Notes under the pieces: generated by a model
Database searches by the model: none
What the model saw: only the letters and a program-made list of their open reading frames with translations
Told to the model about the DNA's origin: nothing
Position numbers and translations under genes: made by a program
Shown: positions 10,328-21,216 of the stretch, piece after piece
Position numbering within the stretch: position 1 is the stretch's first letter
Layout of the letters: each line of letters opens with the position of its first letter
NCBI GenBank assembly: GCA_963971575.1
Contig: OZ020625.1
Span: 1,240,001 to 1,304,000 of the forward strand
DNA: 64,000 nt
Direction: 5' to 3'
From: Liopterus haemorrhoidalis
Lineage: Eukaryota > Arthropoda > Insecta > Coleoptera > Dytiscidae

Positions 10328-10372
10328 GACAAAATGACGGTATAAGGGTTTTTGGTCATACCTACAAAACTC
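9268..10372 (-). mobile_element. H2 element, near full length
   Basis: The 3' end is at the left (GTGTGAATTTTCACACA hairpin text, then CAGGGTTTCGCAAGTATT) and the 5' end at the right (GTCATACCTACAAAACTC). The GTCY tract is at 10211-10330 (GACA on this strand) and the tRNA-like cassette at 9658-9730. The segment TTTTGCAAAAATAAAA occurs twice, near 9640 and 9970, suggesting internal duplication or gene conversion. Confidence 0.6.
9658..9730 (-). repeat. tRNA-like cassette, type d, in H2
   Basis: On the minus strand, TGATCTAATGGTTAGTTGC resembles a tRNA D-arm (one mismatch to the A-box) and AACTAGGGCTGGTTCTAGGG occupies the B-box position with several mismatches. It sits where other H2 copies carry a different tRNA-like sequence. 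Confidence 0.4.
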
Positions 10373-10991
10373 TAAGAAGACATCGTTGTTTAATTTCTAT
10401 CACTCCTACAACATAATCAGGCAGGAAACTTTTATCGCCTACCTAGTAAGAAGCATAATATCTATACTAAAAATGAAAATGGTATTCAGAAATCCACAGA
10501 GAACGGAGTCTTACAAAATATTTTCAAACTGTGCCTCATAAATTCCAATATAAGAAAATATTCTGAAACAACATTTTTTCATCAGAGTAAATTGTTTGAC
10601 GCACGCTATACCGGGTGTTTCGATATTTACCCATTCATCCAATTTTACTGATTGCTATCGTTACGATTTCCCCTTGCTTTATTGGGGGCAAATGCCCTGT
10701 TAATATTGTATAGTAATAAAACCGTTCTAAAGAATATAAAAGGGGAACTTAATGACAATTAAGATTTATACATTTTTAGGGGATGATATAATGAAAAATT
10801 TGTCAAATATCTGTAATTCTAATGACCATAAATTTAAGTACATCTAAGTCGATGGAAAGATTTTGGAATACCACTTTTATTAAGGCCCGATCTTTCCACA
10901 TTCAGGTAAATCTCTAGGTAACTATTTGACAGATAAGGTTATCTAGAACAGTGTTTCTCAACAGGGAATTAGAATAAATAAAAAAATTGTA
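10373..10991. other. Intergenic or intronic DNA without recognised feature
   Basis: No coding motif or family repeat recognised. A CAGTGTTTCTCAACAGGG phrase near 10948 resembles a degraded hAT terminus. Confidence 0.4.
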
Positions 10992-12301
10992 CAAGGTGTC
11001 TCAAAAGAAATTTTATATTTATTTAGCTTACTGCGTGAACGTAACGTATCCGAGGGGCGCGGGGGTTATGTCAATCGGTAGCCTGGCTCTTCGGAATTCA
11101 GTCGCTATGGAGCGTTTCTCGGGAGCAGACCGCGCGTTATGCGTGCGAGAGTTTTACAAAAACGGTGATTCGGCGACTGTAGCGCGTAGAAAATTCTGCA
11201 GTATTCGAGGTTTTCGCCACTTAAATGATGCGCCAAGCATTCCTCTCATTCGACATTGGGTTAAAAAGTTTGAAGAGACTGGTACAACGCTGGATAAATC
11301 AAAATCCGGGCGACCTAGGTCATCAAGAACGGTAGAAAACGTGGAGAATATTAATCAGTCTGTTCGTGACGACCCGAACCTTTCAATTCGGAAGCGCGCA
11401 AGTGCTTTAAATGTGCATAGATCATCATTACATCGCATTATGCACAAAGACCTAAAGCTGCACCCCTACAAAATTCAATTGGTGCAAGAATTAAAGCCCC
11501 AAGATGCCAGTCAGAGGCTTAATTTCGTAAATCAGGTGATTGAGCGATTTTCAACGTTTACCAACATTTTGTTTTCGGATGAAGCTCATTTTCATCTTAA
11601 TGGCCACGTAAATAAGCAGAACTGCCGCTACTGGAGTGCAACGAATCCGAAACGCAAACATCAGAAACCCCTACATTCGCCTAAAGTGACCGTATGGGCT
11701 GCGATGTCGGCGCGAGGAATTATCGGCCCTTACTTTTTTGAAGACGAAAGGGGGCGTGCAGTTACAGTGAATTCAGAGCGTTATGTGGAGATGTTAGACA
11801 ACTTCTTGGTACCTGAACTGCAAAACTTTCCTGGTTATAACCAAAGAACATGGTTCCAACAGGACGGAGCAACTTCACACACGTCCAATATGTCTCTGCC
11901 ACGTGTTCGTGAAATTTTCTCAGGCAAATTGATCTCCCGGAGAGGTGACATAAATTGGCCTCCACGCAGTCCAGATTTAACCCCTATGGACTTTTTCCTA
12001 TGGGGTTATCTTAAATCTAAAGTTTACGCCAATAAACCGACTTCACTGGCGCATTTGAAAGAAAATATCCGTCACGAAACGGCAGCCATCCCTGAGTCCA
12101 CCTGCCGAGACGTCATAAGTAATTTTACTGTTCGATTAAATAAGTGCCGAGAACGCGAGGGTCTACATTTAGACGATATTATTTTTAAGAAATAAATCCC
12201 CAAAAAGTGTATTTTAATAATTAATAAACATTTTTTCTATATACGGCTTAATTTTTTTTTAATCGATCCACTAAATATAAAATTTCTTTTGAGACACCTT
12301 T
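10992..12301 (+). mobile_element. Tc1/mariner-superfamily DD41D-type element, intact
   Basis: 1310 bp with inverted repeats of about 29 bp (AAGGTGTCTCAAAAGAAATT at the left, its inverse at 12274-12300) and TA target duplications at 10990-10991 and 12302-12303. It contains one uninterrupted transposase frame. Intact inverted repeats and frame suggest recent, possibly still functional, mobility. Confidence 0.85.
11107..12195 (+). CDS. DDD transposase, DD41D (rosa-like) group
   Basis: The ATG at 11107 starts MERFSGADRALCVREFYKN, the usual start of the DUF4817-type helix-turn-helix found in these transposases; the frame is open further upstream into the inverted repeat, and ATG 11068 is an alternative. 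A second HTH follows (DDPNLSIRKRASALNVHRSS). The catalytic triad is visible: FSDEAHFHLNG, WFQQDGATSHT and PPRSPDLTPMDFFLWGYL. Counting from the Asp in QQDG to the Asp in PMDFF gives 41 intervening residues, the spacing used to define the rosa/DD41D group. No frameshift or stop over 362 codons. It acts in the nucleus on its own inverted repeats. Confidence 0.85.
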   Translation: MERFSGADRALCVREFYKNGDSATVARRKFCSIRGFRHLNDAPSIPLIRHWVKKFEETGTTLDKSKSGRPRSSRTVENVENINQSVRDDPNLSIRKRASALNVHRSSLHRIMHKDLKLHPYKIQLVQELKPQDASQRLNFVNQVIERFSTFTNILFSDEAHFHLNGHVNKQNCRYWSATNPKRKHQKPLHSPKVTVWAAMSARGIIGPYFFEDERGRAVTVNSERYVEMLDNFLVPELQNFPGYNQRTWFQQDGATSHTSNMSLPRVREIFSGKLISRRGDINWPPRSPDLTPMDFFLWGYLKSKVYANKPTSLAHLKENIRHETAAIPESTCRDVISNFTVRLNKCREREGLHLDDIIFKK

Positions 12302-13029
12302 TATTTTAAGGGTTGGCTTAATAAAATTTTCGTGATCATTTGATTAAAAAGAAATTGTATTTTAAGAGTTAGATTAAGTAAAATTTGGTGCTCTTTTGAC
12401 TATATATTCCCCCAGTTGTGCAAAGCCCGAATTGTGAACGGCCCGAATTGTCTTACGGCCCCAGTTTTCTGGTTACCGTGGTTTTTGGTGGCATCGTCCA
12501 CTTTAACCGAAAGTGATGCGCCATTTCCCGACATCCAACGATTTTCCCCGTAAAGTGATATGAATTCTAAAGTTCATTTACAATTTATCTATTCTGTTTT
12601 CAATATTTTATCAGCAGAAATTTGAAATACGCAATTCAAAGTACAGAGAGTTAGCATAAAAGTCAATTTGAATTTTATTTTTGTGAGTTAAAAATATGCA
12701 ACTATAATAAATTCATCTAACTCTGTTCGGGTTTGACACTAAACGATAAATCGTTTCCGGTAACGCACTGATTTTATACCACAGCCAAAATCATATTGAA
12801 TACATAGTGACATCTACGTGGAAAGATATGAAATTATAAATTATTTTATAGTTATTGTATATTTGTTTGTTGGCTAAAAACCATTTTTTAAAATTGGATT
12901 CTACTATTTTAAATATTTAAAAATACACTCCCGGACAAAAAAAATGTGAATTTTCACACATGTCAGAGTTTTGTAGGTATTTAGTACGAGGGCTATAATT
13001 TAAGTTTTTCCAAAAACTAAGAAAGTTTT
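12302..13029. other. Unassigned DNA with H2 terminus relic
   Basis: 12942-12992 is an isolated H2 3' terminus on the minus strand (GTGAATTTTCACACATGTCA, then GAGTTTTGTAGGTATTTAG). The rest, including the AGCCCGAATTGTGAACGGCC text near 12430, matches nothing I recognise. Confidence 0.4.
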
Positions 13030-13135
13030 TTTTTTTTGGAATAAACTGTTTTATTGCTTATCAAAATATTCGCCTTTAAGATTTATACACTTTTGCATGC
13101 GTTCAAACCAATTCTCGAAACATTATTTCCACTAT
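13030..13135 (-). pseudogene. mariner transposase C-terminus relic
   Basis: Minus-strand translation gives ENWFERMQKCINLKGEYFDK followed by a stop, the conserved tail of a mariner transposase. Nothing upstream is preserved. Similar tails occur at 39640-39730 and 46925-47000, pointing to an old, shared mariner lineage. Confidence 0.6.
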
Positions 13136-13140
13136 GAAGT

Positions 13141-13322
13141 TGGTAAAATCTATTCCGAACAACTAGGCGGAACTAGATAAGTAATTTTTACAAACTGATT
13201 GAAGATTTTGATCATTTTGTTCAGGAAAAGCCAACTTCAATATATAAAAAAAAAGCTTTTGACAACTTACAAAAATGAAAATTCCAGTTAATTCCGCCTA
13301 ATCGTTAGGAACAGCCTGTATC
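13141..13322. mobile_element. M13-family MITE, about 180 bp
   Basis: Terminal sequences ATTCCGAACAACTAGGCGGA and the inverse (TCCGCCTAATCGTTAGGAACA) flank about 130 bp of AT-rich DNA. Related copies are at 27665-27850 and 34983-35140, with a longer variant at 56930-57332. No coding potential. Confidence 0.6.
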
Positions 13323-13689
13323 TCAAAAACAAGGTTTTCGAAGGCTTCAACAGTTTCTTGAGGTGATGAAAATCGATGTCCACGCAGTTTTTGTTTGAAA
13401 TTTTGGGGAACAAAAGAAGTCGTTAAGGCAGGGGTTGGACACCTTTTTGTCATGAGATTACATTATTGAGACTTTTTTCAAATTTTGATTCAACCCCTCG
13501 GGGAATTAGGGTCGGGGACAAGTCTTTTTGAAACATTTTTCGCAAAAATTTCATAAAAATATTTTTCAAAATTTTTGTTGTATCATAAATTTAAAGGGTA
13601 TCATTTGATACCCTATGTAAAATAAAAATGCGACCCAATGACGTAGCATGAGCAACATTTTTACTATTCTGCAAACGTTCAACCGAATC
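13323..13689. other. No recognised feature
   Basis: AT-rich sequence; nothing supported. Confidence 0.4.
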
Positions 13690-13917
13690 CCGCAGTTAGA
13701 CGTGAGCCGATTCATTTAAATTTGGTGAGTCGGTTCACTACGGTCAGCGTACAGAGCCGACTCACATGTCATCGTAGTGAACAGCTCATTCGGTCAGCGT
13801 ACTGAGCCGGCTCACTTGTCAGCGTAGTGAAACGGCTCATTTGGTCAGTGTACTGAACCGGTCAGCGTACTGATCCTGCTCAGTGAACCAATTCGTTCAT
13901 TAACGACCCATCTCTAA
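13690..13917. repeat. P9-family fragment with about 52-bp tandem units
   Basis: Imperfect tandem units of about 52 bp built from GGTCAGCGTACTGAGCCGGC and CTCACTTGTCAGCGTAGTGA, ending in GACCCATCTCTA. The unit differs from the 104-bp repeat at 1-300 and the 32-bp repeat at 25.7 kb, but the palindromic core GAGCCGGCTC and the terminus are shared. Confidence 0.5.
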
Positions 13918-14606
13918 TTAGAATCGAGATTCAGGATGTACCAGAAACTGCAGGTCCGATATCAGTCACGAAATATGAAACATAATTCAAAAATAAACAT
14001 ACAAAAAAAATTAATAAATTTTAATAATTTGTTTACTAAGAACATACAGTGTAAAATAATTTCCCAGAATATATAACTTGAGGTCAGTAATCGCCCGAGT
14101 TAAATCATATAGCTATTTACTTTATAATACGTGTCATAAAAATTGATATATGTTATGTACATTGTATTATAAGTATAATTAATAATACTTTTATGTATAA
14201 ACTGTATTTCAAATAACTTTGAACAATTTTCTGTAAAACAACGGTGATGTCATTAATTTTATTATAATTCAAATGACATCAAAAGAATAGGGGATACGCA
14301 TAAAATTTGTATTTCCTTAAAACTACATTATTTTGATAAGTTAATGTTAGTTATGTCACCTAACAAAACAAAAATTACATTTTAATTAATATTATAGCCA
14401 AATTTTTGAATTAAAATATTGTAAATTTGAAATAAGCCGACCACGGAGCGAAGGTTGCCGAGTAAAAACGACTGAGTATGACGTCAAACGATAGGGGTTT
14501 CACGTCACAGATACAGCTACAACATAATCTTTACACGTGTGTATATTGTATTGTTCGAGAGTTTTGTATTTGTTTTTAAACAATTTTTCACGCATTTATT
14601 ATTAAA
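13918..14606. other. AT-rich DNA, no feature until promoter-like CRE
   Basis: Mostly AT-rich. Near 14478 a TGACGTCA octamer (a consensus CRE) stands about 130 bp upstream of a small frame at 14607; a second TGACGTCA occurs near 15071. These may bound one decayed element. Confidence 0.35.
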
Positions 14607-14730
14607 ATGGCAGATAAAGATTTTGTTAGAGCTCAGAGTGATAATTTACCCAACATTGATGCATTTATGCTCATAGAATATATGAAAAATAATTAATGCT
14701 ACAGTGCTGAAGAAATACGTGGTGTCAAAG
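14607..14730 (+). pseudogene. Short conserved-looking N-terminus, probable transposon ORF relic
   Basis: Reads MADKDFVRAQSDNLPNIDAF, then LIEYMKNN, an in-frame TAA, and YSAEEIRGVK. The pattern recalls the N-terminus of repeated insect ORFs with SWIM or YqaJ-type domains, but I am recalling this only loosely. The stop, and AT-rich DNA immediately after, show it is broken. Confidence 0.35.
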
Positions 14731-15289
14731 TAATTTTTATTTTATATTCTATAACTTTATGTAAACAAACGCTGCAACTCTGTAAAATGTAAATATTTAT
14801 GTAATTTAGATGTCAGAATTTTACTACATTGTTTACATGAAGTTACAAAACGTTAGAGGCATAATTGAAATACTGCAATATAAGTTATCTATTTTAATAT
14901 AAAATTTAATTCGGTAAACATGTATAAATTGTTTTTATAGAATTAAACTTTATTTTAATTAAAATCACTCTAACTTTACATAATCTATAAAAGTTATACA
15001 AACAAATAAGTTAACAACAGACTATGTACGCCGGTAAGCTAGTAGTGTCATGCGTCAGTTAGAAGGGGTATGACGTCACACGTCGTTTTCGCGCGCTACA
15101 TACATGTATGATTTTTTTAAGCCTTCAAATTACAAAAAAAAAATTAAAAACTGTTTTAATGTTTATATGCAACAAGAGGAATATAATAAAAAAAAATTAA
15201 AAAATCATGCCTATCCCCTATTAAAGATTGAAATATTTTTTTCAATTTTAGCCAAAAATGTGCTAAAAATCAGAAAAAATTATGGGTAA

Positions 15290-15610
15290 TATACATTGAG
15301 CTGAGCCGGAAACGTACTAGAAGAATTTTTGATCAGATTGCGTTTTTGAAAAATATTGCTGTTTTTGTGTTTTTCACAAAATTAATATTTTTTTTAATTC
15401 GTGGATAAATTATTGCTAGTAATGTTATAGATTTTTTTTGTATTTATGGCTAAGATAGTGCGTTTCTTCTTTTTTTTGGAATAAAAGAATATAATAAAGA
15501 AAATTTAACAGCTGAGGACCAAGATTTGAACACTACACTACACTCTACACTGTAAATACCTACAAAATCCTGAAATGTGTGAAGTGAATTTTCACTTTTT
15601 TCCGTCACCC
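15290..15610 (+). mobile_element. H2-like element fragment with tRNA-like remnant
   Basis: GAATTTTTGATCAGATTGCG and following text match the pre-cassette part of H2 elements. A D-arm-like ATGGCTAAGATAGTGCG lies near 15446 and a T-arm-like region near 15516. The end near 15555-15600 carries TACCTACAAAATCCTGAAAT and a shortened hairpin. It is closest to the blocks at 38050-38245 and 61329-61491. Confidence 0.45.
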
Positions 15611-16281
15611 TATATGCCCGGTCTTAAAATCCCGAACACATAAAGCGCACTCTAAATACACCCTCTAGCGCAAAACGAATGTAATTGGGTGTACTCCGAG
15701 CGTCAAATCGAACAAGTTTGAGTGTACAGAACGTGCTCAGAGCTCTCGGAACGTCAAATCGAATGTACCCTCTGATTTGATGTGTGAATCAATCAAACTC
15801 GGCCAATTTCTAAATCTTTTGGTGGTATTTAAATCAATTATATAAAAATACATTCGAATTTAATAATTTAATTTGTGATGTGACATTTTTTTCCGAAATA
15901 ATCAGGGGTCTTGAATCCCTTATTTTCACCCACGTCAACCCTCTAATTTCCCAATCAGCAATTGCTTCCTTGAAATAACAGTTTTCGCTGCAAATCATTG
16001 CAAACAGGATATTGGCAACTGGCTTTCAACGTCGGAATATTTAATAACAGAACTAAATCGCAACGGCGGTTTTGTTTTATAATTTAAAGAGAAAACTCAA
16101 CTGGAAAATGAAGTTATTTGTATTTAAATAGCTTTATTAAATGGTATTTTCAGATTTATTTCTAATTTAATGGGTTATATTTATTTTGGTTTTGCGTCAT
16201 AAAGAAGTCCGTCAGAAACTAAGGATTTTTAAGTCAATCTCTTTGGGAAATAGGCAAAAATCCAATAAAAAAATAGATTTT
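15611..16281. other. No recognised feature
   Basis: Contains a slightly GC-richer patch (15620-15790) with repeated GGAACGTCAAATCGAATGTA-type text, possibly an old MITE. No coding sequence. Confidence 0.35.
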
Positions 16282-16745
16282 TCAAAAATAAAAATTTGTT
16301 TGTTGATCCACGCATTCAGAGGTTTCATTTAGTTTGGTGGGGGCTAGGTCTGGTGAGTATGGAGGATGATGAAGAAGTTTCAACCCCAATTCCTGTAGTT
16401 TTGCCACAGTCATTTGTGCAGTGTGTGGTCTAACCTTATCATGCAATAAGATAGGAGTCGATCTGTTGACCAATCTAGGCTGTTTTTCTTTAAGTTTTTG
16501 CATCATTTCATCCAGTTGCAGTATATTTCTGCTGTGATCGATGAGCCAGGTTGTTTTTTTGTTTGGTTTTTAAGTTACCTGTACGAAATTTGTGGAACCA
16601 ATTTGATATTGTCTGCTGCGTAGTAACACTAGAGCCAAATACACTAATGTTTCGCGCGGTCTGCGATGCCGTAGTTCCACGTAAGAACTCATACTTCATA
16701 ATAGTGCGAATTTCCGACCGTTCCATTTTCAAAAAAAATATTTAA
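16282..16745 (-). pseudogene. mariner transposase, internally deleted
   Basis: From right to left on the minus strand: MERSEIRTIMKYEFLRG (ATG at 16726) with the HTH segment TTQQTISNWFHKFRTGNL, then an abrupt junction to DEMMQKLKEKQPRLVN, TPILLHDKVRPHTAQMTVA and HPPYSPDLAP. About half of the normal 345-residue mariner protein, including the first catalytic Asp, is missing, and the third catalytic Asp is lost after LAP. It belongs to the lineage related to the SETMAR transposase domain. Dead copy. Confidence 0.85.
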
Positions 16746-16821
16746 AAAAAAAATTGATATTTTTTAGAGCATACAATGATTTCTTTAAACAGGTGAGATA
16801 TGTTACTTTCCAATAAAAACA

Positions 16822-17167
16822 AATCAGCTGTGGCCACTACAGGACCGACCGCCATCACAAAGTACTTGTTTAATTTATGCTGTTTTATCAAAAAATATCA
16901 CAAATAAAAGTTGTTAGTTATTGCTTTTATAGCAACTTTTGTAAAATGATTTTTTTCGAAATATTTCTCTGTTGTGAATTTTCACAAAAATCTTAAAACC
17001 GACACGAGTAAACTCCCATTTCTAGTTAATCGATTTTTACTAAAAGTTAATCAACTCGCGCCATTGATGTTGAAAGCTTACATAAGAAGTTTCATAAAAA
17101 TCCTTTTAGCCGAATTGGCTCTGCACGTGTACACGGACCGACAGACGGACCGACAGACAGACCGACC

Positions 17168-17243
<76 letters not shown>

Positions 17244-17364
17244 TCATGCTAAAAATAGTCAAAACGTTATGAAGGGACCTCAATTCTTGAAGATCCATCG
17301 AAATCTCGAAATGTCAAAATCGGTATGATCACAATATCTCCCTTATATATGTTGGAAGTCGATA
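16822..17364 (-). mobile_element. H1 element, inserted in a repeat
   Basis: H1 copy with the 3' hairpin region at the left (AATCAGCTGTGGCCACTACA) and the 5' end at the right (GTTGGAAGTCGATAAAAA). The GACR tract is at about 17131-17243, the purest (ACAG)n in the window. It splits the repeat whose undivided form is at 6600-6732, with the insertion point in its A-run. Confidence 0.7.
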
Positions 17365-17460
17365 AAAACAGAAGGGTAAAATATTAAGCCAATGTAAAAT
17401 AATAAGCTGTTAAAGTTGGCAATATGATTAACTACAAATTTCATCCTTGACGACCTGATC

Positions 17461-18055
17461 CAGTAATCTATCGCCCAATGTTTTCTGTAACGGTATCAAT
17501 ATTACACCATCCATATTATAATATATATTACATTCCATTACAACCCCTCCTTCACCCAATAAATTGTTGACAATCTAATACAACCCATAATAAATACCCG
17601 TCTATCTACTACAAGCCCTAGTATTGCGTGACAAGCCTAGAACGAGAAACTTTGTGATTGTGGACGAAATTAGTTACATCTGAAATATTAAATAGCGGCA
17701 ATAACTGAAATATAACAATCCCCCCCCCCTCCCAATTCTCTACATCCCTTCAAAATGTCACCCATTTAACCTCCCTTATCTATGTTTAATGATTATTATA
17801 GATGGTTGTACAACATTTATGGTTTCATCTACAGTTATATTTGATTATTCTGCTAAATTTGATTCTATTAAGTCTCTGATAAGGCAGGGGTGGATAGTTT
17901 TTTAGTGGTTTAGGGAGTTTTTAGTGATTTTTAATGATAAAAGTTTCGGATTTTGCTAAAGAAGTTAACATTAAATTCCACTAAAAGAATGGTTTAAAAT
18001 TTTATATGTATTTCTGTAAAGTATTAGTTTTAAGTGGTAAATTTCAGAATCATCA
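17461..18055. other. No recognised feature
   Basis: AT-rich, with a poly-C run near 17722. No coding sequence or known repeat. Confidence 0.4.
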
Positions 18056-18105
18056 TAAAACCTATTCCAAACGATTGGGTGAAACTAACTGGAATTTTCA
18101 TTTTT

Positions 18106-18946
18106 AGGGTCTTGTAGGTATGACCAAAAAACCCTTATACCGTCATTTTGTCGTCTGTCTGTCCGGCAAAAATTGTAGCCAAACGGCTAAACCTAGAGAG
18201 TTGAAATTTGGCATGCTTATACAACTCTTTGACCCGCACATAGGAAAAATACTAAAACATCTAAAAAACATATCCCTCTAAAAATATAAACAAATATGTG
18301 CTCATCGAAAACAAAAATATTTTTTTTTAATTCTGACTAGGGTATCAAATGAAAGCCCTTAGTACGTGGATTAACGATCAAATTTTTATTTTTGCAAAAT
18401 AAATTTTGCCAAAATTGTACAAAAAAAAATGTTGTCCCACACCCTGTAGCCCAGATGGTTTAATCTAAAAAAATTCTAAGTAATGTATATTGGTGTGAAC
18501 CGAAATAGTACAACAGGAATTTTTGATCAGATTATGTTTTCGGAAAATAACGCATTTTTTGTGATTTTTGGTTCACACAGTACAAAAGTTATACCAATGT
18601 AAGACAGTCACATGCAAGGCGTGCGATAGCGAAATGGGTTAGAGCACTGGTGTGAAACGAAGGGTTTCGAGTTCGAGTACGGAGTGAATTTTATTTTTTC
18701 TGTTTTTTTTTTTGCATTTTTATTATGTTGAAATTATTTTGTCAATATTCTAGTTACATTTTGACAAATGATGCATTTAATTTTTAAGAGCGTAAATTTA
18801 ATAACCATATAAATAAAAATATCGTTCATTTTGCCGTGATTACTACAAAGTAAAATTTGTCCTACACACTCCGCATACCGCCTTCACTTATTATATACCT
18901 GCGAAACCCTGAAATGTGTGAATATTCACACTTCACATCAATTTTT
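18106..18946 (+). mobile_element. H2 element, full length, short GTCY tract
   Basis: Starts AGGGTCTTGTAGGTATGACC after a T-run and ends in GTGTGAATATTCACAC CTTCACATCA before a T-run. The GTCY tract near 18152 is only a few units. It appears to have inserted into an M13-type MITE whose left end, ATTCCAAACGATTGGGTGAA, is at 18063-18105. Confidence 0.65.
18614..18686 (+). repeat. tRNA-like cassette, type a (shortened)
   Basis: GATAGCGAAATGGGTTAGAG resembles a tRNA D-arm with an A-box, and GGTTTCGAGTTCGAGTACGG lies at the B-box position. About 20 bp present in other type a cassettes, between the two boxes, is deleted. Confidence 0.45.
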
Positions 18947-19571
18947 TGTCTCTGCGAAAGTCCGCCACTGATTTGATGTATTCATTTTGCACTACTTCTA
19001 ATTTTTCCTGGTCTTCCCGCCCCTATAGTCACACAGTTTTACTGTATTTTTAAACTTGCCCTTTATATTTTAAACTAGAATTTAAGAATCTACTATTTTT
19101 TTATTGATTTGAAATGTTAATAGTCTTATAATTATACTAAGAACTAGCGATTAGCTAATGCACTTTTTCTAAATCTATCAAGCTTAAAGTTCAGTTTCAT
19201 GAGCTTTATGAACGGAGGGGTTGGTATAACAGCTTTTTAAATGACTCTAGATCATGCAACGCACACCTCTTTAAGTCCCCCGCGGTTCAAAACATACCTA
19301 ATGACAAATTACATAGGGGTTACTTAATGACGAACGTAATAACACGTATTTTTACAGACAATTTTAATTGCCAAGTTATTTTCACTCGTTAAAATAAAAT
19401 GTTTGCCAAGATTTTAATATCTATTGGTATTTTATATTTTTAAATTTTTACTTAAGGGTGTTAATTTTTATCTTTTAACATCGCTGTTATATTAAAAACC
19501 TGGTTAACTAGATATTCGTGTTATAATGTACAGTTTTTGATAATTAGATCGCTGTAAATTAGAGGTGGAAA
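18947..19571. other. No recognised feature
   Basis: AT-rich single-copy-looking DNA without coding motifs. Confidence 0.4.
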
Positions 19572-19619
19572 ATGCGAATCTTGCAAAGCAAATTCACTAC
19601 TACTCTATTTTTTGCCAGA

Positions 19620-19683
19620 ATGATCGGGGAAGAGTTGAATTTGACCCACACTACCATTCATCAGATTTTGACTGATGACTTGT
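19620..19683 (+). pseudogene. mariner-like HTH relic
   Basis: Encodes MIGEELNLTHTTIHQILTDD, resembling the second helix-turn-helix of mariner transposases (x-IAEELNI-x-x-x-T-x-H-x-IL-x-x-DL). Flanking frames show no further similarity that I can see. Confidence 0.35.
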
Positions 19684-19832
19684 CACACAGCAATTTCAAT
19701 AAACGAGTTTTTTGGCCAGGAAAAACATTCCTGTGGCTCCTGTGGATAATTTTTATTCGATGTTATCGATACTTTCTCAGTATATCATATCCCTACGAAT
19801 AGGACCTATTTTGATCAAACTTTCTTGATTAA

Positions 19833-20707
19833 CCGTTTAAGGACTACGCCCGAGTATACTCGGGCGGCTATTATGTGCCAAAATTCCCACACCCGAGATA
19901 ACTCGGGCAAGATGTACCTGCAGAAAAGATCACTCCCGAATGTACTCGGGCGAAAATAAATACGATTCATGGTTTGTGGAAGCGAGACGAAAGACAGCAA
20001 CGATGATTCAAACAAGGTACGAGAGAAAATGAATATTTTTTTATGAATTTCTTTTATTTCTCGTCCCACACTATCCATTTTGGGCCCGAAATGGCTTAAT
20101 GAAGGATATATACAGTAGATGGCCAAGTTATTAGGGACAGTACACTTTTTTTGTAATTTTCAAGTTTAAATGCATTTTGTGAGAAAATAAATTGTTTTTA
20201 AATCATTTTTCTTCTATATTCTTGTTGTTGGTATCATTATTATTTTAAAAAGTGGGAGATCGCCAAAGAAATCATCACCACCAAGTGGCAATTTATAGAA
20301 ACCCTTATCAGAGAGTGGCATCACAACCCCAATCTCCGACACAACGCAAAAGTCTGCATAGAAAGCATGCCCAAACGCCTGGTAGCCGCAATCGCAGCAA
20401 AGAGTGGCATTACAAAGTATTAAGATTTTACTTAATTTGTTAAATTAACACTTTTTATACAAAAATAAATGGTTATGAATAAGCAATTATGTCGTTTTAT
20501 ATTCTAAATAAAGCACTCTAATGAATAAAAATAAATATGAGACCCAAAGCCACTTATTTCCTCATTAAATTCATTTGAAAATTACAGAAAATTTGTACTG
20601 TCCCTAATAATTTGGCCACCTACTGTATGTTCAGTAAATAAAATTCATTCATAAAAAAACATTGTTTTTTTTTTTATTTTTAAATTTTTTAATGATTACT
20701 GAAGGGG
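19833..20707. mobile_element. piggyBac-like non-autonomous element with nested Tc1 MITE
   Basis: Flanked by TTAA at 19829-19832 and 20708-20711, with termini beginning CCGTTTAAGGACTAC and CCCCTTCAGTAATCA. The left end carries three near-palindromes of the form CCCGAGTATACTCGGG (about 19852, 19892, 19934). A 513-bp Tc1-type MITE interrupts it. The TTAA site and CC-starting ends are the basis for the piggyBac assignment; the ends match only weakly. Confidence 0.45.
20113..20625 (+). mobile_element. Tc1-derived MITE (uninterrupted copy)
   Basis: TA-flanked element with ends CAGTAGATGGCCAAGTTATT and its inverse. The interior encodes a remnant, ETLIREWHHNPNLRHN then ESMPKRLVAAIAAKSG ITKY, matching the C-terminal tail of Tc1-family transposases (SMPxRxxAVIxAKGGxTxY). 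This is the empty-site reference for the H2 insertion at 50012. Confidence 0.75.
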
Positions 20708-20711
20708 TTAA

Positions 20712-21216
20712 TATTAATAAAAGAACATCCTTGAAGACAGATTCCTTCTAGGACATCCCGTATACCTGTTTTTAAATATTGTTTTCCTAAACGATGATTA
20801 ATTTCGTGAGTCACATGATGAATCAAAACAAGATATATAATGTACAATGATGAAAATAAACCTACCAAACTAGAGCCAATTTCCAAATTTCCTTATTTTC
20901 TGTTTGCACATTCTCTACTATATTATTCTATCTGGTGCGATTTGCCCCGTACTTTATCATAAGTGTTAGAACATATAAACTGGAACATCCTTCAACTTGA
21001 TAAACTCGGGAAGATAAGATAATCTACCGAGAAATACATAATAATTCTATTATAGTTTACCAATAAATAATTGATTAATTTATCTAATTGAATAATTAAA
21101 TTTTATTGACAATAATTGTCAAATTAAATAAACAATAGAATGAAGAAAATAGCTTTAATAATTCGTAACGGCACAAAAAAAAAATGAAAACATTTTTCGA
21201 GATATATATTTACTAT
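20712..21216. other. No recognised feature
   Basis: AT-rich; no element or gene seen. Confidence 0.4.
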
